Assembly: GCF_025698545.1 (NCBI RefSeq)
Contig: NC_068571.1
Coordinates: 52,981,733 to 53,045,732, forward strand
Length of the DNA stretch: 64,000 bases
DNA from: Gossypium raimondii
Taxonomy: Eukaryota > Streptophyta > Magnoliopsida > Malvales > Malvaceae
Direction of reading: 5' to 3'
Below are positions 24,004 through 36,083 of this stretch, piece by piece. Below the pieces are notes generated by a model. It saw nothing but the letters and a program-made list of their open reading frames with translations, searched no databases and was not told the DNA's origin. The translations under genes and the position numbers were made by a program. Every line of letters begins with the position of its first letter. Position 1 is the stretch's first letter.

Positions 24004-27000
24004 ATGGTTTCAGGCTCTCTCTCACTTATCTCATCTTCATTTCCTTCATACATTGATTCATCTCCCAATTCTGTTTCTTTTTGGCCTATAACGTTTAAGC
24101 TCTTTAAACCCAATCCCAGATTCTCAAAATCTCTCAAATACCCATCGTCGAAGCTTTCTTGTTGTTCTTCAACAGTCGAAGATGGGTCGTCGTCGTCCAC
24201 GACGGCGGAGCAGTTTTTTAACAACAATTCGATAGCGGATTTCATGAGGTTTAAGAGAGGGAGTCAAAACGGTAGTGGCGAGTTACAAACGGCTATTGTT
24301 AGCTATCGTAAGAGGTTCCCTTGGTCTATTCTTTACCCTTTTCTTCGGGTACTGATACCACTATCGAGCTTTTGTTTCTAAATTATGCATTGCTTTCATA
24401 GAAGAATCAATTTTCAGGTTTCTAATTCTGGGTTTTTTTTTTTTTTGAATTTGATGTTTTCAGGTTGATTTGGTCTCAACGATTCATATTGCCGATACAG
24501 AGTATGTTTGGTTGAATTCAAACATAGAAATTTTTTTATGAGATTACAAGTGATTTAAGTTTTGTTTTTTTGTTCATGATTATGTGTTTTGAATGGAGGG
24601 TTGTCATTTGGTTATCTGGTTTTAGTTTATTTCAATTTTACTAGGAATGCGGATCGGTTCGGTACGAGGAACGGAAATCGGAACACAAATCGTTACTTAT
24701 ATGACACATTATTCGACAGGGGATAGTCTAATAGGAATGAAATGCGATTCATCAGTTTGAATTTATACATATAGCTTTTGTGTTTATATAATCGAGTCCT
24801 TGGTTATTTGGTTTTAGTTTATTTCAATGTTACTAGGAATGCTGATCGGTTCGGTACGAGGAGCAAAAATCGGAACACAACTTATATAACACCTTATTCG
24901 ACAGGGGATAGTCTAATAGGAACTCAATACGATTCATCCGTTTGAATTTATACATATAGCTTTTGAGTTTATATAATCGGAGTCCTCGGTTATCTGGTTT
25001 TAGTTTATTTCAATGTTACTTTCAACAATTGTTTTCTAATCACTATTATTAAATATGTTTATCGGTTCGGTATGAGGAACGGAAATTGGAATGCGAGTGG
25101 TTGTTTATAGGAAACCTTATTCGGTAGGGCATAGTCTAATAGGAACAAAATACGATTCGTCGGTTTGAATCTATATATATAGCTTTTGTGTTTATATAAT
25201 CGAATCGTTAGTCATACTGAATTGGATTGCTATTGTTCATTGATTTTCTTGATTATGTATTTTGAATGGAGGGTTGTCATTGGATCGGTTCGGTATGAGG
25301 AACGCAAATGGTTACTTATATGAATCCTTATTCGATAGGGATAGTCTAATAGGAATGAAATACGACTCATCGGTTTGAATGTATACATATAGCTTTTGTG
25401 TTTATATAATCGAATCGTTAATCATACTGAATTGGATTGCTATTGTTCCATGATTTTCATGATTATGTACTTTGAATGGAGGGTTGTCATTGGATCAGTT
25501 CCGTATGAGGAATGGATATTTAAACGCAAATGGTTACTTATAGGAAACCTTATTTGATTGGGATAGTCTAATAGGAATGAATACAAATCATCGGTTCGAA
25601 TGTCTACATATAGCTTTTGTGTTTGTATAATCGAATCGTTAGTCATACTGAATTGGATTGCTGTTGTTCCGTGATGTTTATGAGATTACAAGTGATTTTC
25701 ATGTATTTTGAATGGAGGGTTGCCATTGGATCGGTTCTGTACGAGGAATGGAAATTGAAATGCAAATGGTTACTTATACGACACCTTATTCAATAGGGAT
25801 AGTCTTATAGGAACGAAATATGATTCATTGGTTTGAATCTATACATATATCTTTTGTGTTTATATAATCGAATCGTTAGTCATACTGAATTGGATTGCTA
25901 TTGTTTCGTGATTTTTATGAGATTACAAGTGATTTTCATGATTATGTATTTTGAATGGAGGGTTGTCATTGGATTGGTTTGGTACGAGGAACAGAAATTG
26001 AAATGCAAATAGTTACTTATATGAAACCTTATTTGATAGGGGTTAGTCTAATAGGAACGAAATACGATTCATCGTTTGATTTTATACATATAGCTTGTGT
26101 TTATATAATCGAATTGTTAGTCATACTGAATTGGATTGCTATTTTTCCGTGATTTTTCAAGATTATTTATTTTGAATGGAGGGTTGTCATTGGATCGGTT
26201 CGGTATGGCAAACAGAAAGTGGAACACAATGGTTATATGAAACCTTATTCGATAGGGATAGTCTAATAGGAACGAAATACGATTCGTCGGTTTGAATGTA
26301 TGCATGTAGCTTTTGTATTTATATAATTGAATCGTTAGTCATACTGAATTGGATTGCTATTGTTCTGTGATCGGGATTGTACGGTTTGTGAATTGTTTGT
26401 GTTGTTCTATAATTCGGGTTTCGGTTTTGCGTGCCTACATGAAGAATGATTAGAACATGTTAAAGATGAGAGTACTTTTGTCTTCTTAATATCTCATTCG
26501 GAACCTTTGTTGGAGTGTAGCGGATTGAGTTCGCACGCTCTGACAATTTCCTTGTGCTTGTGTGGCTAAAATGTTCGGTTTTCTTGTACCGACTTTGCTA
26601 TGTATGGATTTTCCTGATTAAATTGGTGACTGCAGGTACTTTGAGACTCTTCAGAAGGAACTTGCACCATATGATTGTGTTCTGTATGAGATGGTTGCTA
26701 GTAGGGAGAGTTTGGAAAACCGAAGGAACCCTTCGGCAGCAAAACGACTCAAAAGTTCACGATCACGAGGTTTCAACATTCTGGGATGCATTCAACGGCA
26801 GATGGCTCGGATACTCATGCTCAATTTCCAATTAGATTGTCTCGATTACCAGGCTGATAATTGGTACCACGCAGATCTTGACTATGAGACCTTCAAGTTA
26901 CTTCAGGTACGATAAAAGTCTGAGGTCGTCAACTTTATTTTCAGCTGTAAACATCATGCTTCTACATCTAATGTTTCGAATATGATTTTATCCAGCTAGA

Positions 27001-27814
27001 AAAAGGCGAAAGTTTCTTCACATTTGCAAGGGATATGACCCTTAAGTCAACGAAAGCTTTAGTGCAGCCCGCTTCAATCCCGGATGACCTTGATCCTTGG
27101 AGATCCAAGCTTCTATGGGCTTCTCGTGTGCTACCTATGCCACTCGTTGGTTTTCTTATTATTAGCGGTGTTTGTGCTGATGGAGGAAGCCAAGCATCCA
27201 ATTATCCCGAGCTAGAAGCTTTATCAAGGCTTGATTTTGGTGCCGCCATGAAGGTTTTCCTGGCAAAACGACTAACCTCCGAGTAAGTTTGGGGAAAAAA
27301 AACCTTGCTTGACTTGCAAGGAAACTTATTAACTTTGGAGTAATCCTTTTGCGTTTTTTCATATTGGGGTAGGTTCACTCAAGTGACAGCCGATGTGGAA
27401 GAGAAATCGGTTATCATTGGCGAGAGGAACAGGGCTGCAACAGAAGCATTGAGACGAGCGGTCAATGATGGTCATAACAAGATAGCAATACTATATGGGG
27501 GTGGTCACATGCCGGACTTAGGTAGGCGTTTAAGAGAGGAATTCGACCTTGTTCCTTCCCGAGTACATTGGATAACAGCTTGGTCCATTACGAAACAAGA
27601 TCTCCAGAGCAATTCCCTTCCATTTTTGAAGATGATGGCTGAAGTTTCCGGCTGGCCATTGAACCGTTACCAGACATTGGCATTACTCATCTTTTCCTCA
27701 GTCCTCGCATTGGATCTCTGGTTTTGGGAACTCTTTTGCAGCACCGCGGTTAATTGGATCTCTGAAATAGCATCGGAAGTTGCGCAATATGCAGATAAAG
27801 CACAGGTGATGTGA
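24004..27814 (+). CDS. TraB-family protein, probably plastid-targeted
   Basis: Five exons: 24004-24348, 24464-24501, 26636-26906, 26996-27282, 27373-27814. They encode 460 residues. The N-terminal 70 or so residues are Ser/Phe/Pro-rich and nearly free of acidic residues, like a chloroplast transit peptide. The TraB/PrgY/GumN-type fold shows in VDLVSTIHIAD (H123) and ILYGGGHMPDLGRRL (H359), the two histidine motifs of the family. A hydrophobic stretch is at about 262-279, and a likely membrane segment is at about 414-436. Plants have several TraB-domain proteins, some on organelle membranes; their exact function is poorly known. The start ATG follows the sequence AAACA, and the longer open frame upstream has no better ATG. 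Intron 2 is 2134 bp and mostly a tandem array. Exon 2 is only 38 nt. Confidence 0.9.
24540..26375. repeat. Eight-copy intronic tandem array, unit about 190-245 bp
   Basis: The phrase GATCGGTTCGGTACGAGGAAC (with small changes) recurs at about 24652, 24842, 25059, 25283, 25493, 25729, 25973 and 26193. Spacings are 190, 217, 224, 210, 236, 244 and 220 bp. Units also share TTTTGAATGGAGGGTTGTCATT, TAGTCTAATAGGAACGAAATACGATTCATCGG, TATACATATAGCTTTTGTG and ATCGAATCGTTAGTCATACTGAATTGG. The array fills most of intron 2 of the TraB-family gene. Some units lack one sub-block, so length varies. Confidence 0.93.
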
Positions 27815-29406
27815 GCCTTATTTGGATATATTGTTTCGATCGACATTCAACACGGATACATATATATATTCGTACCGGTGTAAATATGAACACTTCGGGT
27901 TTCGAGTTTCGGATATAACTGATGTTAGGGAAAAAAGAAAAAATGTAAAAGTAGCAAGTTTATTGAACTCATTCATAGTGGAAGAATAAACTAATTGATC
28001 AAATAGGTTCGCTTTGCAAATTTATGTGCATGCTTGTGTTGATACTATATTTAGTACTCATCTAACTATCAGTAAGTTATTTTTTTTACTCATTCAATTA
28101 TGAAAAGTTATAAAATGATCATTTAACTATTTAATTTTATCTTTTCTTATTATTATCTCCAACCGTTAAATGGTTAATAGACAGATGATGTGGTAGCTTT
28201 TAAAACTGATATAATAGTAACTTTAACCCTTAACATTTATAAATTGTGTCAATTTAATTTTTATTCTAAAACATTTAATATTTATACATTGTGTAATTTG
28301 ATTTTTTTATAGTTTTACTTTTTTTAATCTAAAAGCTTTAAAAATAAATTTATTTGCTAAATTTGATTGGAAATATATTAAAAATGGAAACACTAAAAGT
28401 TTAGTATAATAATTTTGATCTTTTCTCATTGTTTTAATTTTAACCTTCAATGTCACAAAGAAAACTAAAAATGCAAAAATAAAAATAAAAAATAAATCAC
28501 ATAATATATAAATGTTGAGGATTAAAAATTATTAAATGAATTTACATAATAATAAATAAAAATTAAAATTTCATATTGATTTAATTAATATTTAAACTAT
28601 TATGTTTCTATTAAAAATATTAGTTTAGTTTTAACTAACAAATATTAAAATTTTTATATAATTGATAGCTTTATATTTTCATACATAAAATTTTATAAAT
28701 ACTAATATATTTATAAAATCTAATATAATACATGATAATTACATTAATTGTATATTATCTACAAACTGTTATTCTCAATTTATTCACTATTAAGAAAAAA
28801 AACATAAAAAGTTAAACAGTGAGGAGTTTAATTTACAATATATTATATATTTTTTATAATTTATACAAATGCTTTAAGTAATGATTAGTAATTTTTATTA
28901 GTGTTATTTTGAATGACCAAAGTAATTTATATATGTTATTTATGTTTATTATTTATTATTTTAAATAATGTTACTTTGTATTAATTATATGATTGAATAT
29001 GGTAAAAATATTTTAATTATGATTTGGAATTTCTTTATTATATAATTAAATTTTTAGAAATACTTTATTTAAAAAAGTAACACGTGAGACATTAGAAACT
29101 AATATTTATAAATGATTAACTCAAACTCATTTAGATTCGTTCATAATTTTTATTTTAAAATTATATAAACAACATAATTGTCTTCTAATATTTGTATCAT
29201 ATTATAGCATATTTCATTTTCGTATATATAAACTATATAATATATATAAAAAAATATTAGTCAAGCTAGGCTTTGGATATTAGAGCTCAAGTCTTAACTA
29301 TATTTTAAACATACCTTTTTTTTTCTTCTTAAATTCATTTTTTGGGTCTAATATTTTTATCTAAATCCTTTGAAGTTTCGGGTGAACCTTCGAGTTTAAG
29401 CAACTA

Positions 29407-29800
29407 ACCTGATACTTAAACAAGTTTACAAGTTATCTAAATTGATCCAACTCGAAAATGATATGATTCAAAATACCAAACACGCAAACTCAAAATGATC
29501 TAAACGCAAAATGACTCGAACTTGAAATGACTTAAACAAAGGTACCCAGAAGTGATATCTAAACCTGAAATGACCTAGCTTTGAAAGTCAAACCTGAACC
29601 TAAAACTCATCCAAACAAGTTTACAAATAATCTAAAATGACCCAAACCGAAAATAATATATGATTCCGAAAAACTAACATTCAAACTCAAGATGATTCGA
29701 ATTCGAAATGACTTAAATAAATGACTCAAAAATGATATAAACTTGAAATGATCTGATTTTAAAAGACAAACTCAAATAAGAAACCGACCCAAATTTGAAG
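29407..29800. repeat. Two-copy direct repeat, period about 195 bp
   Basis: ACAAGTTTACAA at 29420 and again at 29615 open two diverged units with shared order: ATCTAAA-TGA-CCAA, CGAAAATGATATGATTC, CAAACTCAAAATGATC, GAAATGACTTAAA. Tandem text of AAATGACTCGAA type suggests an older short-period origin. Confidence 0.6.
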
Positions 29801-29922
29801 TAACCCAAAAATTTGAGAGGATAAACAAATGGAGATCTTGGTGGGGTTGGGGATCTCGAATACATGGTCTCTAATGTAATCACTTGCCTCTGGAAAAAAT
29901 TACTTCTGAATTTCTGCAGACA

Positions 29923-29950
29923 ACAATGTACAATGTACAATGTACAATGT
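29923..29950. repeat. (ACAATGT)4 heptamer repeat
   Basis: Four perfect copies of ACAATGT in a row. No gene nearby. Confidence 0.9.
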
Positions 29951-30292
29951 AAAAGGGTTTAAAAACAAAAGACAAAAGACATGATTGGAGGTAATTAATA
30001 TAATGAATTTATAGTTTAGTTTATTGAAAGTATTTTTTTTAACTTACAAAAAACATGAAAAAGCTGAATTCAACAACTCAAAAATGTCACATAGCTCTTG
30101 GTGTGGCATTTCAAAGGGCAAGAAATGTAGCTCTTTTGTATGTACTTTTGTTGTTTGGAAGCTTCCTAAACTCTAAGATACCCTAATCTTTTGAGTTTCT
30201 TGAGGGCCTTTGCCTTGATATTGTGTTTTCTTACTCAAGAGCTTTAATATTTATGGGAAATGGAAGAGACGTACATTGCATGATATATATAT

Positions 30293-30760
30293 AATTTTGG
30301 TTTTAATCCCTCTATTTTTATAATATTATTAGTAAAATCGTTAGTAGCTACTATTAGACATGGAAATCCAATCAACCATCATTAGTTGTTACTATTAGAC
30401 CTCCATTGTGCGTATATATATATATATATAGTTTAATTTTGATTTTAATCCCTTTACTTTTATAATATTGTTAATTGCTATTATTGGACACGGAGATCCA
30501 ATCAACCATCATAAATTGTTACTATTAGACCTACATTATGCACATGCGCACGCACAAATAATATGGGTTTAATTTTGGTTTTAGTCTTCCTACTTTTATA
30601 ATGTTATTAGTAGGTTCAAATTGATAATATGGAAATCCAATCAACCATCATAATTAGTTGTTACCTACATTTTGTATATATATAATGTGGGTTAATTTTA
30701 GTTTTAATCCCTCCATTTTTATAATACAATTAGTAGGTCCAAATTGATAATACTACTGGA
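30293..30760. repeat. Four tandem units of about 123-142 bp
   Basis: AATTTTGGTTTTAATCCCTCTA-like starts lie at 30293, 30435, 30571 and 30694. Each unit continues with CTTTTATAATATTATTAGTA and GGAAATCCAATCAACCATCAT (lost in the last). The unit start is the same as the terminal repeat of the foldback family seen at 39.9, 43.76 and 52.97 kb, so a terminal repeat seems to have been multiplied. An inverted partner (AAAAGTAGAGGGGCTAAAGGC) lies near 31.23 kb. Confidence 0.75.
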
Positions 30761-33700
30761 TGCAATGGTATATCACATTGCACTCTTAAAGGGAAACTCG
30801 AGCTTGAATATTGGAGATGATATTATTGAGAGGAACAACCACAAAATCTAAAAAGATACTCTCCGTGAACTATAAAATAGACATGGAGGTCTTCGATTCC
30901 ACCCAAAAAAAATGATGGAAGGGGAACTTTTTTTTTTCACTGTTATTCTATCAAGCAGTTAGAGCCACAAGGAAATTCAATTAATCATGCTCAGCCAATA
31001 ACTTATTGTTAGCAATGATTAAAGCTTTTGTTAGACGCTCATTTGACATGAGTTCAAACTGTATAACCCTATCCCCATTCCAATCCCAAATCGTGTAAAA
31101 AAAAGTTTTTTTTTATAATAAAAAAATCCAGGTCCATCATCACTTTTAATGGCAGCAACTAACAATTATCAAATTAACCCTATTAATAAAATTATAAAAG
31201 TAGAAGGACCAAACCATGTCAGATTATAAAAGTAGAGGGGCTAAAGGCAAATTAGACACATAAGATATAACATATAGTGTGATATTAAGATTCAACTTCT
31301 TGGTATAGCCAAAGACTTCGACTTGTTTTATTTGTCATCTAACATATAAGTTGGAGCCAGACGTTAGCATATTGACAAGCTTTTGATTAAAATCTTGAAA
31401 TACTAGACTAGTCAGAAAGTTTGAAATTTTCAGGCTGAAAATATATATTATTTATTATTTAATACATAAAATTTTTTTAAAAAAAAATTGTAGCTTTTTG
31501 AATCAAACATGGAAAAGGTGACAAAATTACCTTTGTCCTCCACTTTGAATCTTTTATTTTTGTTTTTAAGCACTCTCCATTTAGCTTGACGTGGAAGCAC
31601 CCATCCCAAGTAATACGCTTCCACTATAAGCTTCATTTTTTGGGGGGTTTGAAAATATTAATAATAAATTCTCAACTTTAAAATTTTTGGGGTTAATTGT
31701 ATCATACGTCCCTGAATTATTGGTCAATACCTTGAAAAGGTTTTAATGGTGGTGTTCTCAAAGTATCATAATGATCTTTTCCATTAGTCTAACTTTAGCT
31801 TAGGCGTTAAATATATTAATCAAATTTTAAATATAGAGATATTTATTGTAAGGATAATTTGAATTTGACGTGTTAAAAATCAGTATCATTAACATTTACA
31901 AAGGATTGTTATTTCTCTCTCTTTCGACAGGTATAAATATGTTTAAAGCTCAAATTCATGGCTAGGCAGACAAAATGACTTAATTGATATAATACTGATG
32001 CTTTAAATACTTAATCAACACGTTTTGAAATTTCTGGGACTAATTTAAAATTTGAATCATAGTTTGAGGATCTCTAATAGAATTAAGCTATTTTTCATGG
32101 GATGACTCCAAACTTCAATAGTTTTAAATTAGGGTTTAAGGCACTTAATAATATTGGTAGATTCAGTGTTGTGTATATACATATATAATTATGTAAATGT
32201 GGAGGAGGTAGGTAGATACATATGGTGATAATGTATTTCATAATTAAATATTTGATATGAAAGGACATGAGAAAATCCAAAAGAAGAGTAGATCACAATT
32301 TTAAATCTTCAAATGTTAGGTCGAATTTTGGTTGTTGCATTATCATTTGATAACTATAATAATATTTTTTTGTTTAAATTTCAAATTGAAAATTCCATTA
32401 TGTTTTCAATTTAATCCATCTACCATAATTGATTATATCATATCATGAAGTTATTCGGTAGGTGAAATAGGGACAATAGCTCATTCATGAACTATTAAAA
32501 GTATTTGTTTAAATAATGAATATGAGAGTATACATAAAATTTGTGCACAGATTTAAGACGCTGTCATATGTTCTTTTCGAGACCTTTGATATTGGTAGTC
32601 ATATTAAGTTCAAATTAATTTTAAAGTTGAGTTCGATTAGATAACTAAACAAACGATAAGCTCTCCTACTTTTAGGGAATTTTAAAAAACTACAAACTTA
32701 TACATTAATATAATAATAAAATTATCTTTTAGCCCCTAGTAAATTATAATTCAGTAAAAAATTTCTGTATTCACCCTTGTGTAATATTGTTTTCTTCATA
32801 CATGGAGCTGCTTCATTAGAAATATTTTTAAACTATAGAATTTTGATATTAATTACATTGAAAGATTTGTAGTGGGGTTTAGAAGGGCTAAAAGCACATT
32901 TCAAAATTAGAGGGCCCAAAATTATTTATAATATTTAATTTGGTACCACAGAAATTTAAAAGCTACTAATAATGGGTTCAATTTTTTATTATCAGATATA
33001 GAGACAGCCTCCAGAATTTAGTGGATTTTATATTTAATTTAACACCCCTTTTCTTTTTTAAAGTTTTAAATATCCCCCCATTTGCCCGACTAGAATTTTA
33101 CTCAATTACCCAATCATCAACAATCCTACCCAAATGTTCAATAATTGTCACTCATCATCTTCCCCGGGCAACAAAAATTCTTATTCTTAGGATACCATAG
33201 TTTGAATTTCAAATAAAAACCCAAATCCCTCAACATTTAATTATTTTGGTCCTTCATTAATCAAATATGGTTGGTTGGGTATTTACTTTAACCATACCTG
33301 GAATTCATTTCCCAAATCAGAAATCAACTACCCTATTCATTATATTAACCCTTTTTCCCCCTAACCCATAAACTTCTCCATTTTCAAATTCATCTACCCT
33401 TTTATGATTTCAACTTAAATTTTAAATTTGAGTAATTAAATACTATTCATTCTTCGTTTATTTGTATTTTGTATTTACTCGGGCATGTATTTATAATTAT
33501 ATTATCTTTGTAGTTGTGATCTCTAAAAAATATTAAACTTGTTGTGTTTAAAATTAATGTGAAGATAAAATTGAGTAATCTAATACTTGTGTTTATAGAA
33601 CCCCTAAAATTTGGGGGAAGGGGTCAAATCTTATTGATTTTAACATTCAAATTATCACTATTTAAAATTTAATCCTTTACCTCAAAATTAAATACACAAA

Positions 33701-34659
33701 TTAGTCAATTGTGCTCATGCTGCACTGACAAAGGTACTTGCTTTAAAATCAAATTCTGATTTACATTGAGTCTTTGAGTGCAAATCTTCGATAACCCTTT
33801 CCTTATTGAAACAATATATATATATACTTTATATATATATTTGTCTAGTGACAAGATAGACTTCATGTGAGCTTCAAGTCTAAGGTTTCAACCTTATGTG
33901 TGAAACTCCTTCCCCTTTTGCCTTAACAGTTATAAAATTTATAATACTTGATTTGGTCTTCCCTCTTTCCCTTAAAAGTTACAAAATTTAGGGATTAACT
34001 TACTATTCAACCTACACTACAAGGACTCTGTTGGAAATTTAACCATAATTTTATACGAAAAAGATAAAACACACCTATAATAATTTTTGTTACATTGTCA
34101 AAAAAAAAAAGAGAGAGAGAGATTTTAGTCATTCCCATTTGAGCTGATGTCTGATTAACTTATGATACCAATCCGGCTTAACATGTAAATATAAAATAGA
34201 TTAATGATTGAATATCTGACGCATTGTCGGTAAACAACAACACCACATCTCTTCATCGGTGAAACAATAAATAGCAAAGAACTTTAAAAAAATAAATACT
34301 AATTACTTTATTTAAACATAGATTACTTGAAACTCAAAATTTTATATAAACCTTAAACCCTAAACTCTAAACTTAAAAAATTGATGTAAGCTCTAAATTC
34401 TAAACCAAACCCTAAACTCAAGATTATAAGTCTTCCACTATATTTTTTTGGCATAACGATCTATTTGGCCTTCTAACTTTACCAAAAAAGTTATTTTAGC
34501 ACTCTATTTAATTTTCCGCCACTTTTAGTCCTTGAACTTGCATCGTTTGTCAAAACATCCCAAAATAAATGGAAAAGTGAACAAACGTTAACTTTGCTAA
34601 CATGGTCTCCATGTGACACTCCACATGTATGCCCGTTAGCATTAAAAATTACGGTAAAC

Positions 34660-34890
34660 TACATTAATAGTCACCCAACCATATTTTTTGCTTTTTTAGT
34701 CACCCAACTATGAAAAGATATAAAATGATTATCCAATTATTCAATTATCTTTTATCACCAGTTGGCTATAGTAAAATGATAAGAACACCCAAAAATCTAA
34801 AATAATAAGATAACCATAAAAACAAAATTAAGTGATCATTATGTAATTTTTCATAGTTGAGCGAATAATCATATTTATCTTAAAAGTTAT
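34660..34890. mobile_element. Inverted-repeat element, GGTAAACTAC family
   Basis: The left end CGGTAAACTACATTAATAGTCACCCAACC is followed by GTCACCCAACTATGAAAAG. The right part, CATAGTTGAGCGAATAATCATATTTATC, is an inverted but weaker partner. It belongs to the family at 37812 and 51993. The right end is not sharply defined. Confidence 0.45.
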
Positions 34891-35059
34891 TCCCAATATT
34901 TTATTAATGGATTTAAATTTGCAGATTTAAAAATCAAATAAAAAACAAATGAAAAGTTGACTGCTGTGACTGCCAAATTTCAACCTATTTTTATAGCACA
35001 CTACTTAATATTAATAATAAAAAATATAAATAAGTCTTCTCATTTAAATAAAATTTCTT

Positions 35060-35066
35060 TATATAA
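35060..35066 (+). promoter_or_regulatory. TATA box of the OVATE family gene
   Basis: TATATAA lies 73 bp before the ATG at 35139, in C-rich leader context (CCGCCCACTCACCC then CTCTCCCTC). This fits a short 5' UTR for the intronless gene. Confidence 0.5.
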
Positions 35067-35138
35067 CCGCCCACTCACCCTTCAAAAACAAAAAGAACCC
35101 ACATTCATTCTCTCCCTCTTTTTGTTTCTCTCTACAAA

Positions 35139-36083
35139 ATGGAAAATCGATTCAAACTAAGAATCTCTCGCATGTTCCGGTCCTCTTTCGGATCCTGCCG
35201 GACCCGGAAAATCTCCGACGTTATCGAAAAGCCCATTTTCACCCCTCAAAACCACAAAAACACCGTCCCATTATTCGACCCTTCACCGTCGCCGCCGCCA
35301 AAGCCTAAACCTTTCCCTTCCATTTGTAAACCCAGACGCTCTGAATCAACCCAAACCGCCGTCAACCATGACTGTGTTATGGTCACACATAAAGAAACCA
35401 TCCCAAGACGCCGTAAAACCAACACCGCTCGTTGTTATTACCCTGCTTTCGTTTCTTCCGCCGTTACCGGTGGTTATCATCACCCTATGTCGCCGTTGAA
35501 CTTTTTCTCCTATTGTAAAGACTTTGGGTTTTACGAGAAGAAAAAAACCGTAACCAGACACAAAACGAAAACAAAGAAGAAAAAAAGGGTTTATCATGTT
35601 CATCACAAAACCAACAACAATACCACGCCGTTTTTTTTCAGTTCATCTTCACGAGAAAGTGCTAATTACGGAGGTCCATGGTGGTGGCTTAGCAGTGAAG
35701 AAGATGAAACCGAAACCCTTTTCTCTTCAATGAACCTCTCGTCCGACTCATCTGAATCCATCTCCGCCCGTCGGATTCGACCGCTTTCCAACCGGAAAAA
35801 CTGTAACAATCCTCGCCGAAGAAAAGCTAAGAACAGTAGCTGTGATAATGATAACAACAACAAAGTGAAAGATAGCTTTGCTGTGGTGAAACGATCCAGT
35901 GATCCATACAATGATTTTAGGACATCAATGGTGGAGATGATCGTTGAAAGACAGATATTTGCGGCTGAAGATTTAGAACAGCTGTTACAGTGTTTCTTGT
36001 CGTTGAACTCTCATCACCATCATGGGATTATTGTCGAAGTTTTTACAGAGATTTGTGAGACATTGTTCTCTAACTGGTCTTAA
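35139..36083 (+). CDS. OVATE family protein (OFP) transcriptional repressor
   Basis: A single exon encodes 314 residues. The N-terminus MENRFKLRISRMFRSSFGSC is the conserved basic OFP start, with an RxSRMF motif also seen in other family members. The middle is Ser/Pro/Asn-rich and basic, with several KKKK/RRRK clusters that could act as nuclear signals. The C-terminal 62 residues (253-314) form the OVATE domain: DPYNDFRTSMVEMIVE, then LEQLLQCFLSLNSHHHHGIIVEVF. OFPs repress transcription, often with KNOX/BELL homeodomain partners, and affect organ shape and secondary walls. It has no intron, normal for OFPs. It is closest in feel to the OFP6/7/8 type, which is an impression only. An EDE-rich stretch (about 188-193) precedes a Ser-rich segment. 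Confidence 0.94.
   Translation: MENRFKLRISRMFRSSFGSCRTRKISDVIEKPIFTPQNHKNTVPLFDPSPSPPPKPKPFPSICKPRRSESTQTAVNHDCVMVTHKETIPRRRKTNTARCYYPAFVSSAVTGGYHHPMSPLNFFSYCKDFGFYEKKKTVTRHKTKTKKKKRVYHVHHKTNNNTTPFFFSSSSRESANYGGPWWWLSSEEDETETLFSSMNLSSDSSESISARRIRPLSNRKNCNNPRRRKAKNSSCDNDNNNKVKDSFAVVKRSSDPYNDFRTSMVEMIVERQIFAAEDLEQLLQCFLSLNSHHHHGIIVEVFTEICETLFSNWS

Larger units (their letters stand above)
27815..35138. other. 7.3-kb AT-rich intergenic region
   Basis: No coding exon was recognised. About 28.05-29.2 kb is extremely AT-rich. Repeats near 29.4-29.8, 29.92, 30.29-30.76 and 34.66-34.89 kb are listed separately. About 31.68-32.08 kb is a dispersed repeat resembling 18.33-19.08 kb. About 33.0-33.5 kb is C-rich but without an open frame. 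Confidence 0.6.

Noticed and set aside
25955-26152. Short frames inside the intronic tandem array
   Set aside because: They arise by chance from the repeat unit and differ in frame from unit to unit.
29407-30760. Repeats considered as a CRISPR-like array
   Set aside because: Units are long, diverged and without regular unique spacers; the DNA is from a plant nucleus.
33060-33400. C-rich stretch before the OFP gene
   Set aside because: Composition differs from its surroundings, but no open frame, splice pattern or repeat ends could be found.
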